Assembly: GCA_022565195.1 (NCBI GenBank)
Contig: JADFJZ010000001.1
Span: 1-15,014, forward strand
Direction of reading: 5' to 3'
DNA from: Planctomycetota bacterium
GTDB lineage: Bacteria; Planctomycetota; Phycisphaerae; UBA1845; CAIVHJ01
DNA length: 15,014 nt
The notes under the pieces are model-generated. The model did no database searches and was not told where the DNA came from. It worked only from the letters and a program-made list of their open reading frames with translations. Position numbers and translations under genes: made by a program. Shown here in pieces: positions 6,776-13,164 of the stretch. How positions within the stretch are numbered: the first letter of the stretch is position 1; the number at the start of each line of letters is the position of its first letter.

Positions 6776-8146
6776 ATGTTTAGTACGTTCCTGAATATCT
6801 TCAAGGTTGCCGAACTGCGGAAGAAGATCCTGTTCACAATCGGGATGCTGGTCATTTACCGCCTCGGCTTCGGCATCCCGCTGCCGGGGATCTGGCAGGA
6901 GCAAATGAGCAAGGCGGCGCCGGGTTCCGGCGGCGGTGCGATGGGCGATGCGTTCGAGTATTTTGCGATCTTCACGGGCGGCAATCTGCAGCAAAGCACG
7001 ATCTTCGGCCTCGGCATCATGCCCTACATTTCGGCGTCCATCATCTTTCAGTTGCTCGCGACGGTGGTACCGGCGCTTGAGAAACTGCGTCGCGAGGGCG
7101 CGACCGGGCAAAAGAAGATCCAAGAATACACGCGCTATACGACTGTGCTGATTTGCTTCGTTCAAGCCGTGATCTGGCTCAAATACATTCATGCGCAGGG
7201 GTTCGTCTATCCCGATTATGCCAACACGTACACTTTTTGGATTATGGGCGTGTCCGCACTGGTCTGCGGCACGGTTTTTCTGATGTGGCTTGGCGAGCAA
7301 ATCGACGAATACGGTTTGGGCAGCGGGATCAGCCTGATCATTATGGCCGGCATCATTGCCCGTATGCCGATGGCCATGATCACCGTCGGTCAGAATGCCT
7401 CGTTGAGCATGGGCGGAGACGGCGGGGCCAGCACTTATGGCCCCGGCAAGCTGCTCTTTCTGATCGTCGCGTTTGTCGGCGTGGTGGCCGGCGCGATTCT
7501 GATCACTCAAGCGCAGCGCCGAATTCCAATCCAACAGGCCAAGCAAATGCGAGGGCGCCGCGTCTACGGTGGCCAGCGACAGTACCTTCCCCTGCGCGTT
7601 AATCACGGCGGGGTGATGCCGATCATCTTTGCGAGCTCCCTTTTGATCTTCCCCAGCATCATTTTCGGCTGGTGTGAACAGGCTTGGCCCTCGGTTTCCT
7701 TCTTCTCGGCCGCTACTGAGGCATTCCGGTATGGGGGTGGGTACATTTATATTGTGACGTATATCCTGCTGGTCTATGTGTTTGCCTACTTTTGGACCAC
7801 GGTGCAGTTTCAGCCGAAGGAAATGGCCACTCAGTTGCGCGACCACGGCAGCTTCATTCCCGGTTTGCGTCCTGGTAAGCGGACGGCGGACTACCTCGAG
7901 AAAGTGATGACGCGGATCACCTATGTGGGCGCGGGCTTCCTGGCTCTGATCGCCGTGATTCCCTCGGTCTTTGCGGACTGGCTGGAAGTTGACTTCATGG
8001 TGACTCAATACCTGGGCGGCACCGGCCTGCTCATTGTGGTCAGCGTGGCCCTGGACATGATCCAACGGATCGAAGCCAATTTGATCATGCGAAATTACGA
8101 GGGCTTTCTCGGTGGCGCAGGAACGATTAAGGGAGCCCGTGGGTAG
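6776..8146 (+). CDS. secY: Protein translocase subunit SecY
   Basis: A 456-residue inner-membrane protein, close to the family's 430-445. SecY forms the channel through which SecA or the ribosome pushes proteins across or into the membrane. About ten hydrophobic segments are visible. Family marks: the first helix after FKVAELRKKILFT, FTGGNLQQSTIFGLGIMPYI (66-85; plug and second helix), EYGLGSGISLIIMAGI, the cytoplasmic loop with QAQRRIPIQQAKQ and the YLPLRVNHGGVMPIIFASS region, FQPKEMATQLRDHGSFIPG, and an end with DMIQRIEANLIMRNYEGF. The AGG before the rplO stop probably serves as its ribosome binding site. adk, often next, is not here. Confidence 0.98.
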   Translation: MFSTFLNIFKVAELRKKILFTIGMLVIYRLGFGIPLPGIWQEQMSKAAPGSGGGAMGDAFEYFAIFTGGNLQQSTIFGLGIMPYISASIIFQLLATVVPALEKLRREGATGQKKIQEYTRYTTVLICFVQAVIWLKYIHAQGFVYPDYANTYTFWIMGVSALVCGTVFLMWLGEQIDEYGLGSGISLIIMAGIIARMPMAMITVGQNASLSMGGDGGASTYGPGKLLFLIVAFVGVVAGAILITQAQRRIPIQQAKQMRGRRVYGGQRQYLPLRVNHGGVMPIIFASSLLIFPSIIFGWCEQAWPSVSFFSAATEAFRYGGGYIYIVTYILLVYVFAYFWTTVQFQPKEMATQLRDHGSFIPGLRPGKRTADYLEKVMTRITYVGAGFLALIAVIPSVFADWLEVDFMVTQYLGGTGLLIVVSVALDMIQRIEANLIMRNYEGFLGGAGTIKGARG

Positions 8147-8150
8147 GCGC

Positions 8151-8166
8151 GTGAGCGGCGCCTCAC
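8151..8166 (+). other. Short inverted repeat between secY and map
   Basis: GTGAG (8151-8155) and CTCAC (8162-8166) could pair around a six-base loop just after the secY stop. No T-run follows. It could be a weak RNA hairpin, but a five-base match in GC-rich DNA can arise by chance. Confidence 0.25.
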
Positions 8167-8190
8167 AATCGTTGGAACGGTAGACCTCGG

Positions 8191-8985
8191 ATGCTGGTGA
8201 AACGCGGGATCATTCTCAAGAGCGCTCGCGAGATTGAATTGATGCGGGAAGCCGGTCGCGTGGTTCGCCGTGTTCTCTCACGCTGTGAAGAGATGGCTTC
8301 GCCCGGCGTGTCGAGTGCGGAGCTCAATGCCGAAGCCGAACGCATCATTGCGGAGGCCGGCGGCGAAGCGCTGTTCAAGGGTGTTCGGGCGCCGAAGGCG
8401 CGATTTCCTTTTCCGGCGGCGCTGTGTACCAGCACCAACGAAGAAGTCGTGCATGGGATTCCGAACGGGCGCCCGCTGCAGGCCGGAGACATCATCAGCG
8501 TGGACTGTGGCGTGCGGCTAAAAGGGTATTGTGGAGATGCGGCGGTCACGATTGCCATCGGCGAAGTGAGCCCCGAGGTACAAAAGTTGCTCGACGTGAC
8601 GCGCTCGATGTTGGAGATTGCGGTGACGCAGATGAAACCGGGTCGGCGCTGGAGCGAAGTCGCCAAGCGGATGCAGAAGCGCGCGGAGGAGAACGGCTTC
8701 TCCGTCGTGCGAGAGTTCGTGGGGCATGGCATTGGACAGCAAATGCACGAGGATCCGAAAGTGCCCAACTACTACGACCGCCAGCAGGCCAGGCAGGATT
8801 TTGAGCTTCGTTCGGGGATGCTGCTCGCCGTGGAACCGATGGTCAACATCGGCACGGCGGATGTGGAGTACAAAGACGACGATCTTTGGACGGTTGCTAC
8901 TCGCGATGGCAGATGGGCCGCTCACTTCGAGCATACCATTGCAGTCACCGACAACGGCAGCGACGTGTTGACCGACGGTCGATAG
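8191..8985 (+). CDS. map: Methionine aminopeptidase, type I
   Basis: A 264-residue cytosolic metalloenzyme that removes the initiator methionine from new proteins after deformylation. All expected active-site residues of the family are present: H88 in VVHGIPNGR, metal ligands D105 (SVDCG), D116 (GDAA), H179 (VGHGIG), E215 (VEPM) and E247 (FEHTI), plus H186. Length equals the bacterial type I enzyme, with no N-terminal zinc finger extension. The Shine-Dalgarno is weak. It lies between secY and rpmJ, as in many bacteria that keep map in the spc-alpha junction; rpmJ follows after 15 bases, so infA is absent from its usual place. Confidence 0.97.
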   Translation: MLVKRGIILKSAREIELMREAGRVVRRVLSRCEEMASPGVSSAELNAEAERIIAEAGGEALFKGVRAPKARFPFPAALCTSTNEEVVHGIPNGRPLQAGDIISVDCGVRLKGYCGDAAVTIAIGEVSPEVQKLLDVTRSMLEIAVTQMKPGRRWSEVAKRMQKRAEENGFSVVREFVGHGIGQQMHEDPKVPNYYDRQQARQDFELRSGMLLAVEPMVNIGTADVEYKDDDLWTVATRDGRWAAHFEHTIAVTDNGSDVLTDGR

Positions 8986-9000
8986 GAAGGATGTGCGGCG

Positions 9001-9114
9001 ATGAAAGTCCGAAGCAGCGTCAAGCGGATTTGCGGGAACTGCAAAATCATCAAGCGGAAAGGCGTGATTCGCGTGATTTGCACGAATCCTCGCCACAAGC
9101 AACGACAAGGCTGA
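9001..9114 (+). CDS. rpmJ: 50S ribosomal protein L36 (zinc-binding form)
   Basis: A 37-residue protein, one of the smallest ribosomal proteins, translated from ATG 9001 to TGA 9112-9114. L36 joins the large subunit late and stabilises 23S rRNA near the L7/L12 stalk base. The zinc ribbon ligands are all there: C11, C14, C27 and H32. It begins [15 protein letters not shown] and has a basic end, [16 protein letters not shown] (8984-8990) lies 10 bases upstream and overlaps the map stop, suggesting translational coupling. It was found by reading the gap between map and rpsM directly. Confidence 0.96.
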   Translation: MKVRSSVKRICGNCKIIKRKGVIRVICTNPRHKQRQG

Positions 9115-9130
9115 GCAGAAAGGGCGGATG

Positions 9131-9520
9131 ATGCCTCGAATCGCTGGTGTTGATGTACCCAACAACAAGCCCATCGGGATCGCCGTGCGCTATATCTATG
9201 GCGTGGGACCGTACGTGAGCAAGATGATCCTGAAAGATGCCGAAATCGACGAGACGGTTCGCGCGAAAGACCTCACCGAGGCAGAGGTGACCGGGATTGC
9301 CAATATCATCACGCGCGACTACATCGTCGAAGGGCAACTGCGTCGCCAGGTTCAGCAGAACATTGCTCGATTGCGGGATATTGGATCCTACAGAGGACTG
9401 CGCCACCGCCGCGGTTTGCCCGTTCGCGGGCAGAGGACCCGAACCAACGCGCGTACGCGCAAAGGCCCCAAGAAGACGGTTGCGGGCAAGAAGGGCGTGA
9501 AGGAGTTGCATCGTGGCTAA
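9131..9520 (+). CDS. rpsM: 30S ribosomal protein S13
   Basis: A 129-residue S13. S13 is in the small-subunit head, contacts P-site tRNA with its tail, and forms bridges with L5. It begins [14 protein letters not shown], has the helix-hairpin-helix region at GVGPY (24-28), and the basic [20 protein letters not shown] (91-110) signature. Two adjacent ATGs exist (9128, 9131); AGGG at 9121-9124 has better spacing to 9131, and that start matches the family. Its 3' end overlaps rpsK by 8 bases, which suggests coupled translation. Confidence 0.96.
   Translation: MPRIAGVDVPNNKPIGIAVRYIYGVGPYVSKMILKDAEIDETVRAKDLTEAEVTGIANIITRDYIVEGQLRRQVQQNIARLRDIGSYRGLRHRRGLPVRGQRTRTNARTRKGPKKTVAGKKGVKELHRG
9501..9505 (+). 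promoter_or_regulatory. Shine-Dalgarno AGGAG for rpsK inside the rpsM end
   Basis: AGGAG lies 7 bases before the rpsK GTG (9513), within the last codons of rpsM, fixing the rpsK start at the overlapping GTG. Confidence 0.75.
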
Positions 9521-9896
9521 GAAATCCGGCAAAAAGACGGTGCGGCGGAATGTCGCGCGTGGCATTGCTCATATCAAGGCCACGTTCAACAACACGCTGA
9601 TCACGATCACGGACGCCAACGGTGAGACATTGTGCTGGGCTTCTTCCGGGACCATGGGCTTTAAGGGTACTCGCAAGAGTACGCCCTTTGCGGCTCAGCG
9701 GGCTGCGGAAACTTGCGCCCACGCCGCCAAGAAGTTCGGCATCATGGAACTTGAAGTGAGAGTCAAAGGCCCGGGGTCGGGTCGGGAATCCGCCATCACG
9801 GCTCTGCAGTCTGCCGGGATCAGGATTCAGTCGATTGAGGATGTGACGCCGTTGCCGCACAACGGCTGTCGGCCGGCCAAGAGGCGGCGAGTGTAG
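9513..9896 (+). CDS. rpsK: 30S ribosomal protein S11
   Basis: A 127-residue S11 from GTG 9513. S11 forms part of the small-subunit platform and helps shape the mRNA exit path with S7 and S18. Characteristic segments: [18 protein letters not shown] (17-34), the [14 protein letters not shown] loop (49-62), [12 protein letters not shown] (84-95) and PHNGCRP (115-121), ending in a basic tail. It starts inside the rpsM end and is followed by rpsD after 29 bases. A GCAA-loop hairpin can be drawn inside it (9663-9688); see the findings. Confidence 0.97.
   Translation: MAKKSGKKTVRRNVARGIAHIKATFNNTLITITDANGETLCWASSGTMGFKGTRKSTPFAAQRAAETCAHAAKKFGIMELEVRVKGPGSGRESAITALQSAGIRIQSIEDVTPLPHNGCRPAKRRRV
9663..9688 (+). 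other. Hairpin with GCAA tetraloop inside rpsK
   Basis: GTACTC (9667-9672) and GAGTAC (9677-9682) pair perfectly around GCAA (9673-9676), a GNRA-type tetraloop. A further four pairs, AAGG (9663-9666) with CCTT (9685-9688), follow after a two-base bulge. It falls in the conserved [11 protein letters not shown] codons of rpsK, so protein constraint could explain part of the sequence. Function is unknown. Confidence 0.4.
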
Positions 9897-9925
9897 AGAG
9901 TCATCTGCCAGAGGACGTTTCGCTT

Positions 9926-10558
9926 ATGTCGAGATACATCGGACCAGTTTGTCGTTTGTGCCGCCGTGAAGGCATCAAGCTCATGCTCAAGGGGAGTCGT
10001 TGCTACTCTGCGAAATGCCCCATGGAGCGGCAAAGCAGGAATCGGCCGCCCGGTATGCACTTCTGGCGCCGCCGCAAGAGCACGAGCTATGGCATCCGCC
10101 TTCGCGAGAAGCAGAAGGTTAAACGATATTACGGCGTTTATGAGAGACAGTTTGTGCTCTATTTCGCACGAGCGGAGAAGGCCAAAGGGAATACAGGTGA
10201 GGTTCTGCTGAGCCTGCTCGAGCGCCGGCTGGACAACGTGATCCGGAAGCTGGGCTTTGCTGCTTCCCCCAAGGCGGCCCGCGAAGTCGTCGGGCACGGT
10301 CATATTCTGGTCAACAATCGGAAGATCGACCGACCCAGCTACCAAGTGCGGGTGGGTGACACGATCGGCGTGCGAAGCAAAGATGGAAGCCAGAAGCTGA
10401 TCCGGCAGAATCTGGAGGCGTGCGGCGGTCCGACCTCACAAGGCTGGCTGGAACTTGTGCCGGAACGGTTGGAGGCGACGGTTGCGGCGTTGCCGGGCAG
10501 GGATGATGTCCAAATCCCTGTTGAAGAGCAGTTGATTGTCGAGATGTGTAGTCGCTGA
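9926..10558 (+). CDS. rpsD: 30S ribosomal protein S4 (zinc-binding form)
   Basis: A 210-residue S4, a primary 16S rRNA binder that starts small-subunit assembly; in enteric bacteria it also represses the alpha operon. The N-terminus RYIGPVCRLCRREG carries C9, C12, C26 and C31, the four-cysteine zinc site known from Thermus S4 and lost in E. coli. The S4 RNA-binding domain spans about 100-160 (LERRLDNVIRKLGFA, HGHILVNNRKIDRPSY, VGD), and it ends with the PVEEQLIVEMCSR segment. Spacing to rpsK is 29 bases; rpoA starts 74 bases downstream. Confidence 0.97.
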   Translation: MSRYIGPVCRLCRREGIKLMLKGSRCYSAKCPMERQSRNRPPGMHFWRRRKSTSYGIRLREKQKVKRYYGVYERQFVLYFARAEKAKGNTGEVLLSLLERRLDNVIRKLGFAASPKAAREVVGHGHILVNNRKIDRPSYQVRVGDTIGVRSKDGSQKLIRQNLEACGGPTSQGWLELVPERLEATVAALPGRDDVQIPVEEQLIVEMCSR

Positions 10559-10560
10559 GT

Positions 10561-10570
10561 CCCGATCGGG
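10561..10570 (+). other. 10-base palindrome downstream of rpsD
   Basis: CCCGATCGGG is perfectly palindromic, two bases after the rpsD stop, in the 74-base gap before rpoA. It could be a chance feature in GC-rich DNA. There is no T-run after it, so it is not a typical terminator. Confidence 0.25.
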
Positions 10571-10618
10571 GCGGCGATGACGCTGTTGATACAAAGTACT
10601 CAGATGCGGTCTTCCGAT

Positions 10619-10624
10619 GAGGAG
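10619..10624 (+). promoter_or_regulatory. Shine-Dalgarno GAGGAG for rpoA
   Basis: GAGGAG is 8 bases before ATG 10633, fixing the rpoA start after a comparatively long gap. Confidence 0.75.
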
Positions 10625-10632
10625 ATGAGAAT

Positions 10633-11796
10633 ATGCGGATTCGGTGGAGAGGTCTGGAACTGCCCACTCAAGTCATCTGCGATGAAGAATCGAGCACTGA
10701 CTACTACGGGAAGTTCAGCATAGAACCGTTCGAGCGGGGCTTCGGCACGACCATTGGTAACAGTCTGCGCCGAATCCTGCTGTCCAGCCTGGAAGGGGCG
10801 GCCGTGACGCGCGTGAAGATTGAGCGCGCGGCGCACGAGTTCACTAGTTTGCCGGGTGTTCTCGAAGATGTGACAGACATCGTTCTGAACATCAAGGGAT
10901 TGGCCATCCGCATGGATGCGGATGAGCCGCGCACCATTCGAGTCACAAGGACTACCAAGGGCAATGTCACGGCTGCCGCGATCGAGACGGATCCGAAAAT
11001 CGAAATCATCAACCACGACCACCATCTGGCCACGCTCACGGACAAAGTCGAGCTGTCGATTGAGATGGTCGTGGAGAAGGGCCGGGGTTGGCGGCCGGCC
11101 GAGGATAACCTGGGCACTGAAGCGGATGTGAATGTGTTCCCGATCGACTCGTCATTCTCGCCGGTCACCCGGGTTCGATACAAGGCTGTGGATACGCGTG
11201 TCGGGCAACGCACCAACTATGATTGCTTGATCATGGAGATTTGGACCAACGGCGCGATCAAGCCGGAAGATGCGCTCGTGGAAGCGGCCAAGATTCTCAG
11301 AAAGCATCTCAACCCCTTCGTTCTCTATCACGACGCGGGCACGGATGAAATCATCGAAGCCATGCCGGAAGAACCTCTCCCTGAACCGGATGTCGACGAC
11401 GACCTCCGGGCTAAGTTGAACATGAGCTTGGCGGACCTGGACCTTTCCGTTCGCGCGGGCAACTGTCTGGAATCGGCACGGATCCTGACGGTTGGGGAAC
11501 TGGCGCGATGCACGGAGAACGATCTGCTGCGCGTGCGCAGCTTTGGCAAGACCTCTTTGCGTGAGGTCAAGCGCAAGTTAGGTGAAATTGGGCTGACGCT
11601 GGGGTTCGACGTCGAAGGAGGCTCAGTGCCACAGCCGGCGAGCACCACTCCAGCAGTAATGACCGAATCGACGGCGCCGACGGCGAGTACGATTCTACCG
11701 CCGCCCCCCATGCCCCCGAGTACGGCGCAGCACGATGCGGGGCAACTTCCGAATCCAATGGTTGATACGAATCCGTTCCGGGTAGGTCAGCAGTAG
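10633..11796 (+). CDS. rpoA: DNA-directed RNA polymerase subunit alpha with extended tail
   Basis: A 387-residue alpha subunit; most are 310-340. Alpha dimerises to start RNA polymerase assembly, and its C-terminal domain (about 265-325) touches DNA and activators. The N-terminal domain has FERGFGTTIGNSLRRILLSS (33-52), the alpha dimer and beta-contact signature. In the C-terminal domain, R274 and N277 match E. coli R265 and N268, and FGKTSLREVK (304-313) is the helix-hairpin region. After GLTLGF (320-325) there are about 62 residues rich in Pro, Ser, Thr and Ala, including PPPPMPP (356-362), a low-complexity tail that standard alpha lacks. It precedes rplQ by 19 bases. Confidence 0.97.
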   Translation: MRIRWRGLELPTQVICDEESSTDYYGKFSIEPFERGFGTTIGNSLRRILLSSLEGAAVTRVKIERAAHEFTSLPGVLEDVTDIVLNIKGLAIRMDADEPRTIRVTRTTKGNVTAAAIETDPKIEIINHDHHLATLTDKVELSIEMVVEKGRGWRPAEDNLGTEADVNVFPIDSSFSPVTRVRYKAVDTRVGQRTNYDCLIMEIWTNGAIKPEDALVEAAKILRKHLNPFVLYHDAGTDEIIEAMPEEPLPEPDVDDDLRAKLNMSLADLDLSVRAGNCLESARILTVGELARCTENDLLRVRSFGKTSLREVKRKLGEIGLTLGFDVEGGSVPQPASTTPAVMTESTAPTASTILPPPPMPPSTAQHDAGQLPNPMVDTNPFRVGQQ

Positions 11797-11815
11797 CTAC
11801 ATCACAGGTTGAATC

Positions 11816-12535
11816 ATGAGACATCGCCTCGCATTTCGGAAACTCGGTAGAACCATGGAGCACCGCAAGGCGCTCCGACGGAACCAGGCCCAGAGTCTGT
11901 TCGAGCATGGTCAAATCACGACGACCTTGCAGAAGGCGAAGGACCTGCGGCCTTTTGCCGAGCGTATGATCACTCTGGCGAAGAAGGCTCGTCAGGGGGA
12001 CTTAGGTGCGCGGCGTCGGCTTCAGAGCTTGTTGACAGAGCGCTTCTTTATTGCCGTGGAGCATCAGGACGAGTACGACAACATGTCCAATGCCGGGCGG
12101 CGGGCGGTCCGGAGATCGCGCAGTGGCCGTCATTACCGTACGGGTGAGGGCAAGGGTTCACTTCCGTTCACAGTGACGGCAATTAGTCACCGATTGATTA
12201 ACGAAATCGCCGAGCGGTATGAAGATCGAGAGGGAGGCTACACACGCATCATCAGGCTCGCCAAGACGCGCTTGGGGGATCAAGGTGCTCAGGCGATCCT
12301 ACAGCTTGTAGGCGAAGAAGAAGTGCCGAGCAACGTCCCCAAGCCTGGTAAGTCCGCGCGACGCCGGCGGATCGACGCTCGCTATGCCGCGGTGCTGAAA
12401 TCCGGCAAGAAGGGCCAAGCCGCTGTCGAGCCCCCCAAGAGCGAAGCTTCAGAGGGGGCTTCAGAGCCCAAGGATAGCGAGCCTGCCGAGCAGGCGCCGG
12501 ACACCGAGGCAAAAGGCGAGGCTTCGCCGGAGTAA
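11816..12535 (+). CDS. rplQ: 50S ribosomal protein L17, enlarged
   Basis: A 239-residue L17; E. coli L17 is 127. L17 binds 23S rRNA near the tunnel exit. The recognisable core is MRHRLAFRKLGRTMEHRKAL (1-20), TTLQKAKDLRPFAERMITLAKKA (36-58), REGGYTRIIRL (138-148) and LVGEEE. An extra block of about 45 residues, rich in Arg, Tyr and Gly, lies at roughly 76-121, and a tail of about 65-70 residues (from 171) is first basic and then acidic and Ala/Pro/Ser-rich. No frameshift is evident because the core resumes in frame. It is the last ribosomal gene of the cluster; the HIT gene starts 84 bases later. Confidence 0.93.
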   Translation: MRHRLAFRKLGRTMEHRKALRRNQAQSLFEHGQITTTLQKAKDLRPFAERMITLAKKARQGDLGARRRLQSLLTERFFIAVEHQDEYDNMSNAGRRAVRRSRSGRHYRTGEGKGSLPFTVTAISHRLINEIAERYEDREGGYTRIIRLAKTRLGDQGAQAILQLVGEEEVPSNVPKPGKSARRRRIDARYAAVLKSGKKGQAAVEPPKSEASEGASEPKDSEPAEQAPDTEAKGEASPE

Positions 12536-12605
12536 CGCGCCCAGCCTGCGGCGGTATCGCTTGATGTGCGGATGTGCTTCGCAGAGCGTACCGAGGCTAC
12601 TCGCC

Positions 12606-12610
12606 AGGGG
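12606..12610 (+). promoter_or_regulatory. Shine-Dalgarno-like AGGGG deciding the HIT gene start
   Basis: AGGGG is 9 bases before ATG 12620. The frame is open further upstream from ATG 12566, but that extension (MRMCFAERTEATRQGIPH) has no family similarity. Confidence 0.6.
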
Positions 12611-12619
12611 ATTCCGCAC

Positions 12620-13060
12620 ATGGCTGCCGAAGTTTCTGAGCCCGACTGCATCTTCTGCAAGATAGTCGCTGGCCAAATACCATCTATGAGTGTGCTGGAA
12701 ACGAAGAGCGCTTTGGCGTTTATGGACATCGGCCCGCTGGCGGAGGCCCACTTGTTGGTGATTCCGAAACGCCACTACGCCCGACTGGACGAGATGCCCG
12801 AACAGGAAGTACGGGAGCTCACGACGCTGCTGCCGAGACTCGCCCGAGTGGTCGTCAAAGTGACCGAGGCTGAGGGCTACAACATTCTGCAGAACAACGG
12901 GCAAGTGGCCGGCCAGGCTGTGGAACATGTCCATTTCCACATTATTCCGCGTAAGGAAGGTGACGGATTGGGTTACCGCTGGCCCGCCAAGGAGTACGAA
13001 CCCGGGCGTGCCGACGAGATCCACGGCCGACTGCTGCAAGCCTTGAAGGCAAGAAACTGA
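12620..13060 (+). CDS. Histidine-triad (HIT) family nucleotide hydrolase, HinT-like
   Basis: A 146-residue protein of the HIT superfamily, enzymes that hydrolyse AMP-amino, AMP-lysyl or dinucleotide bonds, with a histidine nucleophile. The triad HVHFHII is at 103-109; by comparison with Hint proteins H105 is the nucleophile. The N-terminal CIFCK (C10, C13) plus nearby histidines is a common zinc site in bacterial members, followed by LETKSALAFMDIGPLAEAHLLVIPKRHY and NNGQVAGQAVEHVHFHIIPR. The exact substrate cannot be told. It lies on the same strand 84 bases after rplQ with no visible terminator between, so it may be co-transcribed with the ribosomal cluster. Confidence 0.92.
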   Translation: MAAEVSEPDCIFCKIVAGQIPSMSVLETKSALAFMDIGPLAEAHLLVIPKRHYARLDEMPEQEVRELTTLLPRLARVVVKVTEAEGYNILQNNGQVAGQAVEHVHFHIIPRKEGDGLGYRWPAKEYEPGRADEIHGRLLQALKARN

Positions 13061-13129
13061 TCACCGGTAGTCGTTGAACCCCATCTAAATGGATGTTGTC
13101 CTTCTTGATGCTCTTCGCATTCGACGTGT

Positions 13130-13156
13130 TTGCGAGAGATGCAAGTGCGGTATAAT
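13130..13156 (+). promoter_or_regulatory. Candidate sigma-70 type promoter for the transporter
   Basis: A perfect TATAAT is at 13151-13156. The upstream TTGCGA (13130-13135) matches TTGACA at four of six positions but with a short 15-base spacer; TTTGCG (13129) with 16 bases is an alternative. Transcription would start around 13162-13165, at or just before the ATG 13165. Confidence 0.6.
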
Positions 13157-13164
13157 CCTTCGGC

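Noticed and set aside
6773..8065. Minus-strand open frame of 430 codons opposite secY
   Set aside because: Exactly mirrors secY; rich in His, Asp and Gln as expected from the antisense of a hydrophobic gene. No known domain.
12566..12619. Upstream in-frame extension of the HIT gene
   Set aside because: No family similarity and no ribosome binding site before 12566, while AGGGG precedes ATG 12620.
13061..13110. Possible terminator after the HIT gene (CCAT...ATGG around 13081-13092)
   Set aside because: Only a four-base stem and no T-run; too weak to call.
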